From Apostichopus parvimensis (Eukaryota > Echinodermata > Holothuroidea > Aspidochirotida > Stichopodidae): a DNA stretch of 64,000 bases. The DNA lies in assembly GCA_000934455.1 (NCBI GenBank), contig KN890986.1:5785-69784 (forward strand). Reading direction: 5' to 3'. This document shows positions 12,080 to 23,600 of the stretch, piece by piece; within the stretch, counting starts at the first letter, position 1, and every line of letters begins with the position of its first letter. Below the pieces are notes generated by a model. The model did not search any database and had not been told where the DNA came from. It was given only the letters and a program-made list of their open reading frames with translations. A program made the position numbers and the translations under genes.

Positions 12080-15000
12080 TATATATGTATGTCAGTTCAC
12101 ATATATGTAGACCAGGTGGACACAGTACTGTATTCAATTCATTCCTTCTATCAATGGTATATTGTTATCATGCTTATGTTATGTAAATAGCTAGACCAGT
12201 GGTCTAGTTAGTATGCTAGAATAAAAAGAGTAAATCAGAGCTTCACTGACCTCTGAGCAGAGTGTGCACATGTTCTTATTCCCTATTTGGGTACGAAGTC
12301 ATTCTCTCATCATACCCTTGGACTCTACAATGGCATAATCAGCGGGATTTTGTTCCTAATTGTTGTATCCATTGACGTTAAGGCTTATGTGTTTTTAACT
12401 TTATTTTGATGTGTTATCCTGGAAGCACTGTGGTGCATTTTGCTATTATACTAGTCTACCTGTTTTACGCGAAGCAGCTGACACCATGGAGGACAAAACT
12501 AAACAGAACAGCGAGACTGAGAGGTATCCCCATTTATATTAAGGAGTATATTAAGGAGCTGTGTGAGAACTAAATATTACTAAATATTAAAAAGTTTTGA
12601 CGACCAAGGAAGAGAGGGTTAAGGCTCTTCAGACTATACCAAATTTGTCCGATGTGACTTCAAAATTGTCATGGAGAGTGTTAGGAATATGATTTGAACA
12701 AAACAGAGGCCCCTATAATTTTTATTAAGTTACTTCACAGATAGTGGTACAGCCATTCAGAGGTTAGGGGAAACTGAAAGCAAGTGTTAATCCACCCATT
12801 GTCAAGTTCAGGTTAGAAGGTTTGCATCCCGTCCGTGCTGGAGATGATTTGGGATGTTGTTTGTCTACTTTTGAGAGACTTTGTATTAGCCTAGAAATTC
12901 CATCTGAGAGATAGCCTATTCTGTTGGAACCATACTTGAGCAAGGCACAGAAAGCTTTCCACATTTTAAGTGCAGGTCAGAAATAAAGTTATGTGGTAGT
13001 TAAGGGTGCATTGTTGGCAGCATTTCAGCCTACTCCAGATACGTACAGGCAGGGGTTGAGGCAGAAATGGTAGATGCATGTGGGTGTCCAAATTTTTAAA
13101 GTGGGTATCGTACCTTTTGGGGGCAAAATGATGCTGAAGGCATTATTGCGATCGTGAAGCAATCACCCTCACGGTGGGGATCAAGGGGCCCGCCGTAGGG
13201 GTGCTTGTGGGGACAACGCCCCCTTAGAAACTTTGCATTTTTGAGGTATCCAAGGGTAAATTGCAAGCTGTTTATTTAGTCAAATGCGAGATTTGATTCT
13301 TAAAATTAGGCAAAGTCGGAAACAAACAAAATGATAATGACTTCGTTGTCTCATTTCTGTAACTCTGTATATTTGCGTACTGATAACTTGAGATAACTTT
13401 GCACGGCTTCATATATATTTTGCAAGACGTGCTCGGAAAAATATGCCGTCATTTGCCAAACCATCCGTGCAAACGACAGCTGGATGGCTGGCTGCATATT
13501 TTGAGGCAATGTTATATAGCACTGGGAAAGTTCTTGCTTATGCTGATAGTGGAGCAGAAAGGTCGCTCATCAGTACCTTTATGGTTGAAAATTGTGAGGT
13601 TATGCCTTTGAGTGAACCCCTGTGTTTTAAGCTTTTGGATGACACACCTCTTGTTGTCACAGGTAAAGTATCTACCCCTATGACTACTGTGGAGGAGACC
13701 GAACAGCTTGAACTTTATGTGGCTGACATTCCTTGTCAGGAACTCTTGGGCAGAGATTTGTTACCAGCCTTTTCTCTTGTTTTTGATACATCTGGGAGTG
13801 CTTATTGGTCTGGGAAACAGAGCCCTTGTGGTAAGTTCCCTTCAGTTTAGATACGAAAACAGAGTGTAGTTGAGGCCTAGCAAAAGAGAGGGCCCAAAAT
13901 GTGGCCATTTGACTGAAAACAGAGGGCAGTCTAGGGTTAATTAGGGTATCGGAAACAGGTAAAGGGGCTGGTGGAAAACTATAAAGAGGTCGTTGTGGAC
14001 AAACCTGGCTACAGTGGCCGGCTGCAACATAGAATAGTAACGGGAGGCCGCGCCTGTCAAGAAACGTCCGTATAAGCAGGCACAGAGCACACAGGCAAAT
14101 CTCAAATAGCAGATATATGATATGCTAGAACAAGATTCATCACTCCTTCTGTCTCTGAGTGGTGTAGTCCTGTGGTGATTGTTGATAAGCCTGATGGTAC
14201 TTATAGGATGGCCGTGGATTATCAGACTCTTAATGCAGTAACTAAGTCGTCCAACTACCCTATACCCAGTATTGATTCTATTTTGTATTCTGTGTGTAAT
14301 TCTAGTGTGTTTTTCAACATTGGATTTGAAGTCAAGATTTTAGCGAGCAGCTATTCATCCTGATGACCAGCTAAAGATGGCGTTTTTTGTGAAGAGGGAG
14401 TTTATCAGTTGAAACGATTACCGTGTGGTTAAAAGCATGCTCATAAGTACTTTCAGGACCTCCTTGATGTTGTTTCTCAACCTCTGAAGGGTACTAGTAC
14501 AAGTCGTAATTACCATCCATGTATTGATGATCATATTGTAGTGCATTTCTTCACCATCCAGGAACATTTTGAAGATCTGCATAAAGTTTTGGAGTGTCTT
14601 AGGAATGCGGGTCTCACTTTAAATCCAGCCAAATGTCATCTCGTGTATAAGGAAGTAAAGTTTTTGGGGTCTGTTATTAATGGAGACGGCATTAATTTGG
14701 ATCCCTCTAGAAGTAAAGCAGTTGAGAATTTCCCTTCACCGACAATCAAAAAAGCACTTGAGCATTTTTTGGGCTTGAGTGGGTGCCATTGGGTGGTGTT
14801 TCTAAATTCATTCTAAAATATGCAACGCTTGTGAAACCTCTTCACAAATTGCGGAGGAAAGATATAAGATGGAATTGGTCGGTGGAGTGCCAATATTCAT
14901 TTGAGCAGCTAAAGGTGGAGATAGCCCGGGCTGTATCTCTCAGTATTCCTGATTGTGGTAGGCCATTTGAAGTCCATACTGATGCTAGTGGTGTGGGGCG

Positions 15001-16490
15001 GCATTAATGCAAGTCAACCATGTAGGTGAGCTTCGAGTTGTAGCATTTGCCTCTCGGGTAATGAGCAGTGCAGACAGGAATTATTCGGCGACAGAACTAG
15101 AATGTTTAGCTGTTGTTTGGACATTAGAGAAATGGCGCCCATATTGGGAGTGTTCAAACACTGTCGTTTATAGGGACCATCAAGCGTTAGTGTGGACTCT
15201 GAGTGAAAAGGCATTCACAGGAAGACTAATGAGGTGGGCTTTGAGACTTCGAGAATTTGATTATATCATTCATTATAGGCCGGGATCCCAAAATCTTGTC
15301 CCTGCTGCTCTCTATAGAGCAGTGTAATAGTTGTGGTTAATTATTACAAAATATATGCTTTCATCCGAATTGCAAAGGGGATTCTTCGGCATTTTGCATC
15401 CAGTGTGAGAATTGTGATAGGTGGTTCCCTTGGGGATGTCTGGGCCTCCGAGCAATGGAAGGTGAGAAAATAGACAAATATCACTGTGCTGAGTGTTTTT
15501 CGGGGGCTCTCGCATGCAGCATTAGCTGAAAGTAACGAGTGTGTAGAACCTAGCATGAATAGTTTTGTCCTTCCAGATACGAAACAAGATGCGAAACAAG
15601 ATGATTCAAGGTTGTCAACTATTATGCAATGCTTAAAGCAGGGTAGTGTTGAAGATGTTGGCATGCAAGGTTATATTATGGTGGATGACCTACTAAAATA
15701 CAGGATCGGTTCAGCCGGGCATAGAGTTGTGGTCCCTGATCAGGTGGTGAATGAAGTTATTCACCACTACCATTGTTCAACTCCATGCCCCCAAGTAGGA
15801 GTAAAGAAACCGGTTTCTAAAATAAGGGAGACATTTGGTGGAAGAGTATGAAATCTTCTGTTGAGAAGTTTATCAAACGATGTAGGATTTTCCAGTTGAC
15901 TAAATCGTTGTATCGGAAATCATCAGGGTATATATATGCAGTCTACCGTGAGCAGGTGTCCGTGGGACATTCTGACTCTGGAACTTTTGGGCCCATTCCC
16001 AGGAAGTAAAGAATGCAATTTGTGTATCCTTGTAATGACAGATCATTTTTCAAGGTTTTCCTTCTCACTTACTCTCAGAAGGGCAACTGGCAAAGTTTTA
16101 ACTGTGGTAATTAGACAGTTATTTTTTACTTGAGGGGCCTTGCAATACTCTAGTCTCTGACAATGGGCCACAAATGATTTCGCAGCAGGTGGCCCGAGTG
16201 TGCGTTTTCTAGGGTGTAAAGAGGTCGTTCTCAGGCCAATTGGGTGTAGATGGTTAATAGAAACTTAGTTTCTATGTTGTGTTGTTTTGTTAATGGTAAT
16301 CCTACTGAGTGGGATGAGTTGGTTCCAGAGTTTATGTTCCAGTCTATTTTCTAGAGTTTAATTCTTATGTACATGATTCCAGAAGTAAGTCAGAGCTTCA
16401 CTGACCCTTGAGCAGAGTATGCACATGTTCTTAGTCGGTTTTTGTGTTCAAAGTCATTACTCTTCTCATGCCCTCGATTTCAACAACTGT
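12080..16490 (+). mobile_element. Decayed Ty3/Gypsy (Metaviridae) LTR retrotransposon
   Basis: Order on plus: LTR-like repeat (shared part about 12226-12345), gag capsid region (about 12740-13075), aspartic protease (about 13500-13810), reverse transcriptase (about 14160-14820), RNase H (about 14950-15330), a Cys/His-rich PHD-finger-like module (about 15350-15500), integrase zinc-binding and core regions (about 15720-16130), and the second LTR-like repeat (about 16384-16490). The order PR-RT-RH-IN is that of Ty3/Gypsy. The two LTR pieces differ at very roughly a fifth of positions by eye, so the insertion is old. The copy is clearly broken in many places (more than five) and is a fossil. Outer limits are approximate because the right LTR looks shortened. 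It lies in the presumed first intron of TTI2. Confidence 0.85.
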
Positions 16491-16639
16491 TGGCTGTTTC
16501 TGGTAGATGGGGGTCCTAAATTTCCAAATCTAGGCCAGTGAAGGGGTTGCATCCAGGACATAAGGTGTCTGTTTTTAGTTGGTGAATTGGTGTAGGTGGT
16601 GTGTAGAAACGGCGACTCTGTCGAAGGAATTTATCTCTT

Positions 16640-17440
16640 TAATAGTTGGTTTAATCTCATGTTGACTGTTAAGAATTTAAAGAATAGGGGTGATGGTGCT
16701 TGCTTTGAGGGGTACCAGTGGTGATTTGTAGTGGTGAAGAAAGCGATGACCCAATTTTGTAGCGGGTAGAGCGGTGTGACAGGAAGCTGGTAATCCGTCT
16801 TGTAAGTTCGGTTGGTATGTTGTATTTTCTTAGTTTCAGTAAAGAGCCCTTCGTGCCACATCCTGTCAAAGGCCTTATCTGCATCGAAGAAAGCTGCGAT
16901 GGTGTGGTGTCCTTTGGTTCTGTGAGTTGATGTGTATTGTAGGAAGTGGAAGAGTTGATCTATTGTGCTTCTGTTGCGGTGAAATCCTGCCTGGCTGTCA
17001 GGGATGATGTTGTGATCTTCGATGAACTTGGAGAGACGTCTGGCGATGATTTTCTCTAGGCATTTCCCAAGGACTGGAAGGAGGCTGATCAGTCTGTAAC
17101 TGCCTGGCTGTTTGTGATCCTTACCCGGTTTCGGAATTACGATGGTGGTGGCTGATTACCAGATCTTTGGAATGTGCCCGATCTTGAATGAGGATGCATG
17201 TGTACAGCACACTATGTGCATTGAGGAGGATTGGTGGGGCTGTTTTAAGGTGTAGATACTGGATACCATCTCGGCCTGGTGATGTGTTGGATGCATGTTT
17301 CAGTAGAATGGCACTTCTGAAGGAGTCGGATTTGAAAGATATTAAATGGCAATATGTTGTTATCTGTTTGTCCTGTGCATCAGAGGGTTTGATTTGTTTG
17401 GTAAGGAGTACAGATGGGGAGCAAAGTTTTAATACTAGGT
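16640..17440 (-). mobile_element. LINE (non-LTR retrotransposon) reverse transcriptase fragment
   Basis: Read on minus from about 17440 downward, the frames encode RT motifs: TSPGRDGIQYLHLK, then IVIPKPGKDHKQPGSYR, LISLLPVLGKCLEKIIARRL, DSQAGFHRNRSTIDQL and FFDADKAFDRMWHEGL. These are the fingers and palm motifs of Jockey/CR1-type LINEs. The frame is lost near 16850, where the reading continues in another phase as LLKLRKYNIPTELTRRI, so at least one frameshift is present. The catalytic F/YxDD motif and the 3' tail are not seen; the copy is truncated on both sides. It sits just upstream of the first TTI2 coding exon and is reversed relative to TTI2. Confidence 0.85.
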
Positions 17441-17646
17441 AGGTCAAAGGTCATTTAGGCCTAAATTTTTATCCTTTCTTGGTCCAATTTTGATGAGTTG
17501 CTCCAAACCATACAGGTTTTGTTCATCTATGCACTGAATTATGAAAAAAGAAGTTTCTAAAATATCAGACAAAAAAGTCTCCTTACTTTAGCTTATCAAG
17601 CAAGACAACTCAATGTGATGAAATTTCTTTTCATAACTAATAGTAA

Positions 17647-20600
17647 ATGGAGTTTGGTGAAGATTCTATTAAGAAGATTACCAGAGATGTGTTAGAGGCT
17701 GCTACTGGGGGATTTGTGGCCCAGGCAGAGGCAGGCTTTGAAGATGGTAAGTTAATCTACGCTCATTTTTACCTGTTTCCTGATATAAAATATGTTGTTG
17801 AAGCTTTTTCCCAGTGTTAGGCAGTCTACATTGTACAGTTTAGTGACTGTTCCCAATTTTATTTGGGTCCCAAGTTTTTCACCTTGTATAATCACCTACT
17901 CTAAAAAGTGAATTCTTTCCAAACAATTCCTAACATGCTTACATGTGCATACACAGAGACAAAGGGTGACAAATCTTCTAGACCTAGGTCTACAGCTGTC
18001 AGGAAATGTGGTGTAAATGGTAACATTTCCCTCATTAGTGAAAGTAAAAAATTTTCATAAAATGTAATGTGATCTTTCAAAGACCCACCAAAGTATTCTC
18101 AAAGACTGAAACACATCTTCACGGTTTGAGGGCAGGTTGTTCACTCTATAATATTCTCAAAGCACAAATAGTTCCACATGTTGACGAAGACTGGGACCAT
18201 TTGCTAAACAATAAGTGAATCAGATTTATATTATTGAGACATACTTTAATCAACAAATTGGCAAATTCTGTTCTGTCGTGAAAGTATTTCCTCGCAGTAC
18301 ACAATGATATTATACGTACACAAAATGACCAGAGGTTAGCATATTTTGTGATCAAAAGCACTATCCTCCTGACATTGAAAAGTGAACGAATATGGGATTG
18401 TCCATGTTAGAATTTCCATGGTAAAAGATGAAGAATTGTTGATAGTTACTTCAACTGTGACAGTGTGATAGTGATGATAGTGTGACAGTGTGATAGTGTG
18501 ATTGTTGACAGTGTAGTAGAGACAAACTGCTGGCACTTTGGCCTAGTCTGTGTATGTGTGGGATTGTGTGTGTAATGTGCATGTCATGTGTGTAATGCAT
18601 AGTAATGAGCAATTGTGACGTAGTGACAAAAGGCAGGCACTGCCAATCTCCAGCATGTTACCCTGTACCAATAACTCTGTTGCAAAGTTGGACCAAGGAA
18701 AACCATATTGTTCCATGGAAATTTCCACCACAAGCATGGGAAAAGAAACTTGTTAGTTTTTGTGTCTGATTTTTGATCTGCAGCTGCATTTTTTCAAATA
18801 AATTTTTTTACTCATTTTCACCAGCTTTCAGTGATGACTTCATGAGCAGAGCCCAGGAGAATGGCCTAGCAGCTCTGCAACAAGTTCATAAAATTTATAG
18901 AGAGAATGGAATCCGTAGTGAGGGCTCGACGCCTCTGTCAAACACTTCCGAGCATCGAAAGTTCACCAGGAAAGTTTTGACCGGTACCTGTGGCGCATGT
19001 GCCATTTTGTGTGCTTCTTACCATGGCAACCATGACTGGTCTAACAAATCCTGCCAGAAAATGTCCAGAGGTGAGGAAAATTGTCAGTTTGAATCAATAC
19101 ATTGAAACAAATAGCTTCCTCATAGAAAATAAGAGGCCAAAGTTGTTTTGAGAGGTGGTAGTAGGGGTGAGGGGTCAAATTTGTATTTATTAGTTTTTTA
19201 AATGCTTGAAAGGAAATGGAGGAATACAAAGATAATAATAGAAACATAATAATAAATGTTAGATATTCCTCTTTTTGAGTATCAGTATTAAGGACTGAAA
19301 GTAGTCATATGGTTTAGTATTTTCCAAGCCAGAAGACACTCATTTGAAGCCCACTCCGTGTAATGGTCGTGGGTGAAAACTGGCTTATACCAAGCCTACT
19401 CTTTTGGATGAATGTTCAGAGAGTTACAAGGCAGGCCAGTAATCATCGAACCAATTTCCTGCTCCCGGGATTGCCACATAACTTCCCATCTAACAGACGA
19501 GAGTTTACCTCAGTACCTGACCACAATCACTAAGGCAAATCATCACTGAAGTGCAGCTATGGCGAACAATGTTGTTTTGAAACCATTGAAAGAACAGAAC
19601 CAACCTCCAGTTCCAAATTTTTAAACTAGAAATACCAACTCTATGGAATAGTCTGCTCAACAAACATTGTCAATCAGCCATTTTGAATAGGTCAAAAGAA
19701 ATGTGGTTCCTGGTAAAAGATTGAACCAGGAACCTACTGATTGTGGGGCCTACACTCTGATTGCTACACTACGTCTTTGCCTTGTTTCTTGTGATCGCTG
19801 ATTACGTATTTTATGGGTGACTATATTGCATTCGTTGTTGTAGGCAAACATGTACAGTATAGATGTTTTCAGACAGCACTTGTTATCCCATCGACTACAT
19901 AAACTGTGTGCAAAAGGAGTAGTCGATTGTCCAACAGACTTGCATATATGTACGAGTGCTTTGGCAACAAGCACAGTACTTTCCTCAGTCCCTCTGATAA
20001 CCTCAGCACACATTGCTTGTCCGAAAAACAAAAATCAAATCAAATTTAATCAGAAAGCTGTACAACCAGTAACACTTGTGTATGAATTTACTAACTAACC
20101 TTATAAAGACATGCCTGACTAAATGTACTAAACTTCATTCTATCTGATTTCAAAGAATACAGTTTACAAAAGAACACTCTTATATGGTTATCTCATGTAC
20201 AGTGTAAACTTTTTGCAAACGGAGTAGTTGGTTGTCCATCAACATTGCATATGTACGAGTGCTTTGACATCAAGCACAACACTTTTTGTCCCTTAAACAA
20301 GCTCAAGGAAAGGCCTCACTAAATCTACTTTAACAGGATGATTATTTTATCTGACGTGAATGAACACTGATACAACAGTCTCGCTCCCACTCCACCCAGC
20401 CCTACTTTTCAGCCTCTCCTCTTTACCATCCTGTTTAGATCTTCTTGATGAAATTCTTGGAGCCTCATCCAGTCCCTCCATTTTTCGTCTCCTCTGCGGT
20501 TACTCGGAAGTAGAGGAGCCTCCCGACGACCTTGTCTTTCAGGATGGCATCTTTGGGGCTGCATTCCAGTTATTGAAAACCAGGATGAACAAAACTAATT

Positions 20601-23600
20601 GGAAGAGAGAACCGGCTAGTCGACAAGTATTCTGGTGGTTCCTCTCCCACATGAAGGTAGATACTAATCTCAGAAGTACATGACTAACTGATTTATGTTT
20701 CTGGTTGGGTATTTATTAAAGACAGCTAATGTTTCCCTCACGTCTTCAGTTCAAGAACTAGGCTAAGATCATTGCTAGATAGCGTGTCAAGTATTTTCAG
20801 TTTATTCTCATGTTATTAGTCTTTTTCCACTTCACAAGATATTTTACATGCAAATTTCATGGATGTATTTGGATAACACTCTCCAGTTAAGTTCATAGTA
20901 ATTGCTTAAGCTGTTACTGTCTAAACCTGATGTACATGCACAGTGGAGATTAAAACTAGATCTATACATATCTAGTCTTCTCATATAGACATGCATTTGC
21001 GTCGGACACTATGAATGATGTTCATTATGAAATTCTGTTGCGAGAAAATGAAAAAAAAAGTATCGACATGGAATTTGGAATAAGGGGGAAATATATCAAT
21101 TTCAAGTTAAGTTTAAAAGATGTTGTATGAAGTCAGACTGTAGTTAGCGAGAGGTCATACTACATAACGTTTAACTTGTGTCTTTTTCTTGCGTCAATAT
21201 AAACAGCATCCTTTTGTCGGTGAACATTTGAATTCTCTGCTGCCACCTGCACTGCTCTTTGTTGATGATTATCACGTAAGTAGCGAATAGGCCTACGAGA
21301 CTTCACGACAAAACTAGAAGTACTTGTTAAAAGGCCACAAAGAAATTTGCTCCTTCCCCATCCCCCTTCCCGCAACTCCCACCCCACAACCATTGGGTTG
21401 ATTGTCATATCTATCTGTGACAGAAATAACCAGGGTCAAAGTTTTTATCTGACTTGAGACAAAACGACCCAGGGTGGAAAGAGTCTTGGGTTTGTGAACG
21501 GATATACTATACAAGCAATTGATGCAAGTGGTTCTAGTGAAAATATACATTATGCAAATGGTACGTCAACAACAACAACAAGAGTAGATTGATGCTAGTC
21601 ACAGTCGCAAGAGGTGATGAATAAAGTAACTCCACATTTGCATTAAAACCAGAGGTCGGTAGATGGTCTTTTAAGATGATAAAAGTTTTGATGATCAGTG
21701 TTATATATATATAATTCTAAGATTACATAAAGTTGAACAGCCATTGAAATAAAAAGAAACATTTAAGCTTTCTTAAGTTTTGGTATAGTTTTGATTTTAT
21801 AAAGCAACTGCAATTTGATATTTTCAGAGTAAAGAGGCTGCTTCTGAGAAATTTGTATCCTTTTTTCCTTGCTTTTGTTTTCTTGCTTTTTGCAGCCCAC
21901 AAACAAGTTATTAGGAATAAGATGTCTACAACATATTGTCAATGAAGTGGTAAGTTTTATCAGTCAAAACGCTGCTTGATGTGCAAGGGGTCGGGTTTCC
22001 CATACTTAAGCGTTTTACCAGTGTTAGCTTAGTTAGGGAACACACTTTGATATATTTCGTGGCATCCACTGTCGTATTTCAGAGATTAACAAGGATATGG
22101 GGGTAGCCGGATTTGGACTTTTAGAGGGAACCTACAAAGAACAATTTACATTGACATTAAATTATAGAAATCAGGTGTCATTTTGAAGTATTCACAGTTT
22201 GCATCAGGGATGCATTAGAAATTGGAAACACTGTTTAACAGTTTCATCAAAGTTTCATCATGTGCCTTCATAAAAATATTTTGAAAAACCATCAGGTAAA
22301 TTATCTCCTGTGTTTACCTTGACAATTCTGGATCCAACAGAGTTAGAGATCATGTTATTTGTTAACAATTTGGGAGAGGGACCTTCAAAGAACTTTAAAT
22401 TGACATTTAAAAAGATATCAGATTGATTTATTCCCAGCCTATGTCAGGAAATCAAAAGAAAATCTGAAATTTTGCGAACCCATTTTCAGATCTTCCAAGC
22501 TAATACTTTCCAGTTATCTTCTTGTTTTGTTGGTACCATATCATGTAAATTATTCATTGAGTGTTCCTTTACCATGCAGGATCCAACAGAGTTGAGATGG
22601 TATGGCAGAAGCGAAGTGATTTATGAGGCGTTGGAGCCCCTCCTTTACCAGCAAGAGGGTGCATTGATGAGAGAGCTGCTCCCATGTCTCCTCAGTACCC
22701 TGGCCATCTCGGAGCGGAGACAGAAGGGGGACGACAACTCCCCCGGGAGACCGAATCGATACGACAAAGTCTTCCAAATTATCTTATGCAATATGGAAGG
22801 AGAGCAAAAATTGGCTTTGAGGCGAGAGTTTGCCACATTCTTACCAGGTCTCATTAAGGTGATGAAAATCACTGTACTGAGGCACATGAAAGTGAGTACA
22901 ACCAAAAAAGAATGACGCCCCCCTCTCCTCCGGCCCCATCCTCATCCACACACACACACCAAGACACGTCATGGTGTAGGGATCTTTGATTAACGAAAAG
23001 AATTTTCTTCTCATCCACCGTTGATGATATGTCGCTAATCTGGTATTTGTTACAATGGTATTCTTAAATTTAACTTGATTTCACGAAATTCAAAGATTTT
23101 GTAACAAAAGATTTCCTTTGGATGTGACTTTTACCTTTTGAAACAAAAAACGAAGGCAGCAACTGTTAAAACTATTCTGTCTAAGGACAATCCCTTTTTG
23201 ATGAAGAATAGAAAGGTTACGATATATGTGAGGCAAAGTTTAAAGGGACAAAGCATCAAAATCCCATTTTCACACACTACTATACCTAATAAGTTTTTTA
23301 TGTCAAAATTACTTCTGTTTTTTTTCTTTTCCTTTTGTTCACTGTGAACACTTGACTGGGAGTAAACACTGAGTACTTTGGTGATAAAATATTTACTTGA
23401 CTAATCATTTGTAGAAAATGCAATCTTGTGCAGTTCCTACCCTATTTCGGATCATGAATGGGTTTATCTTGGTGTTACTTCTTCAGAGACTTTTACGAGT
23501 TATAGTCACCTACATGGAAGTGAGTGACGGTAAGGAAGAAATATCACGGTCAGAGATCCTCGAGGCTTTGAAGGTGACCATCATAGAAACGTGGCCGAGG

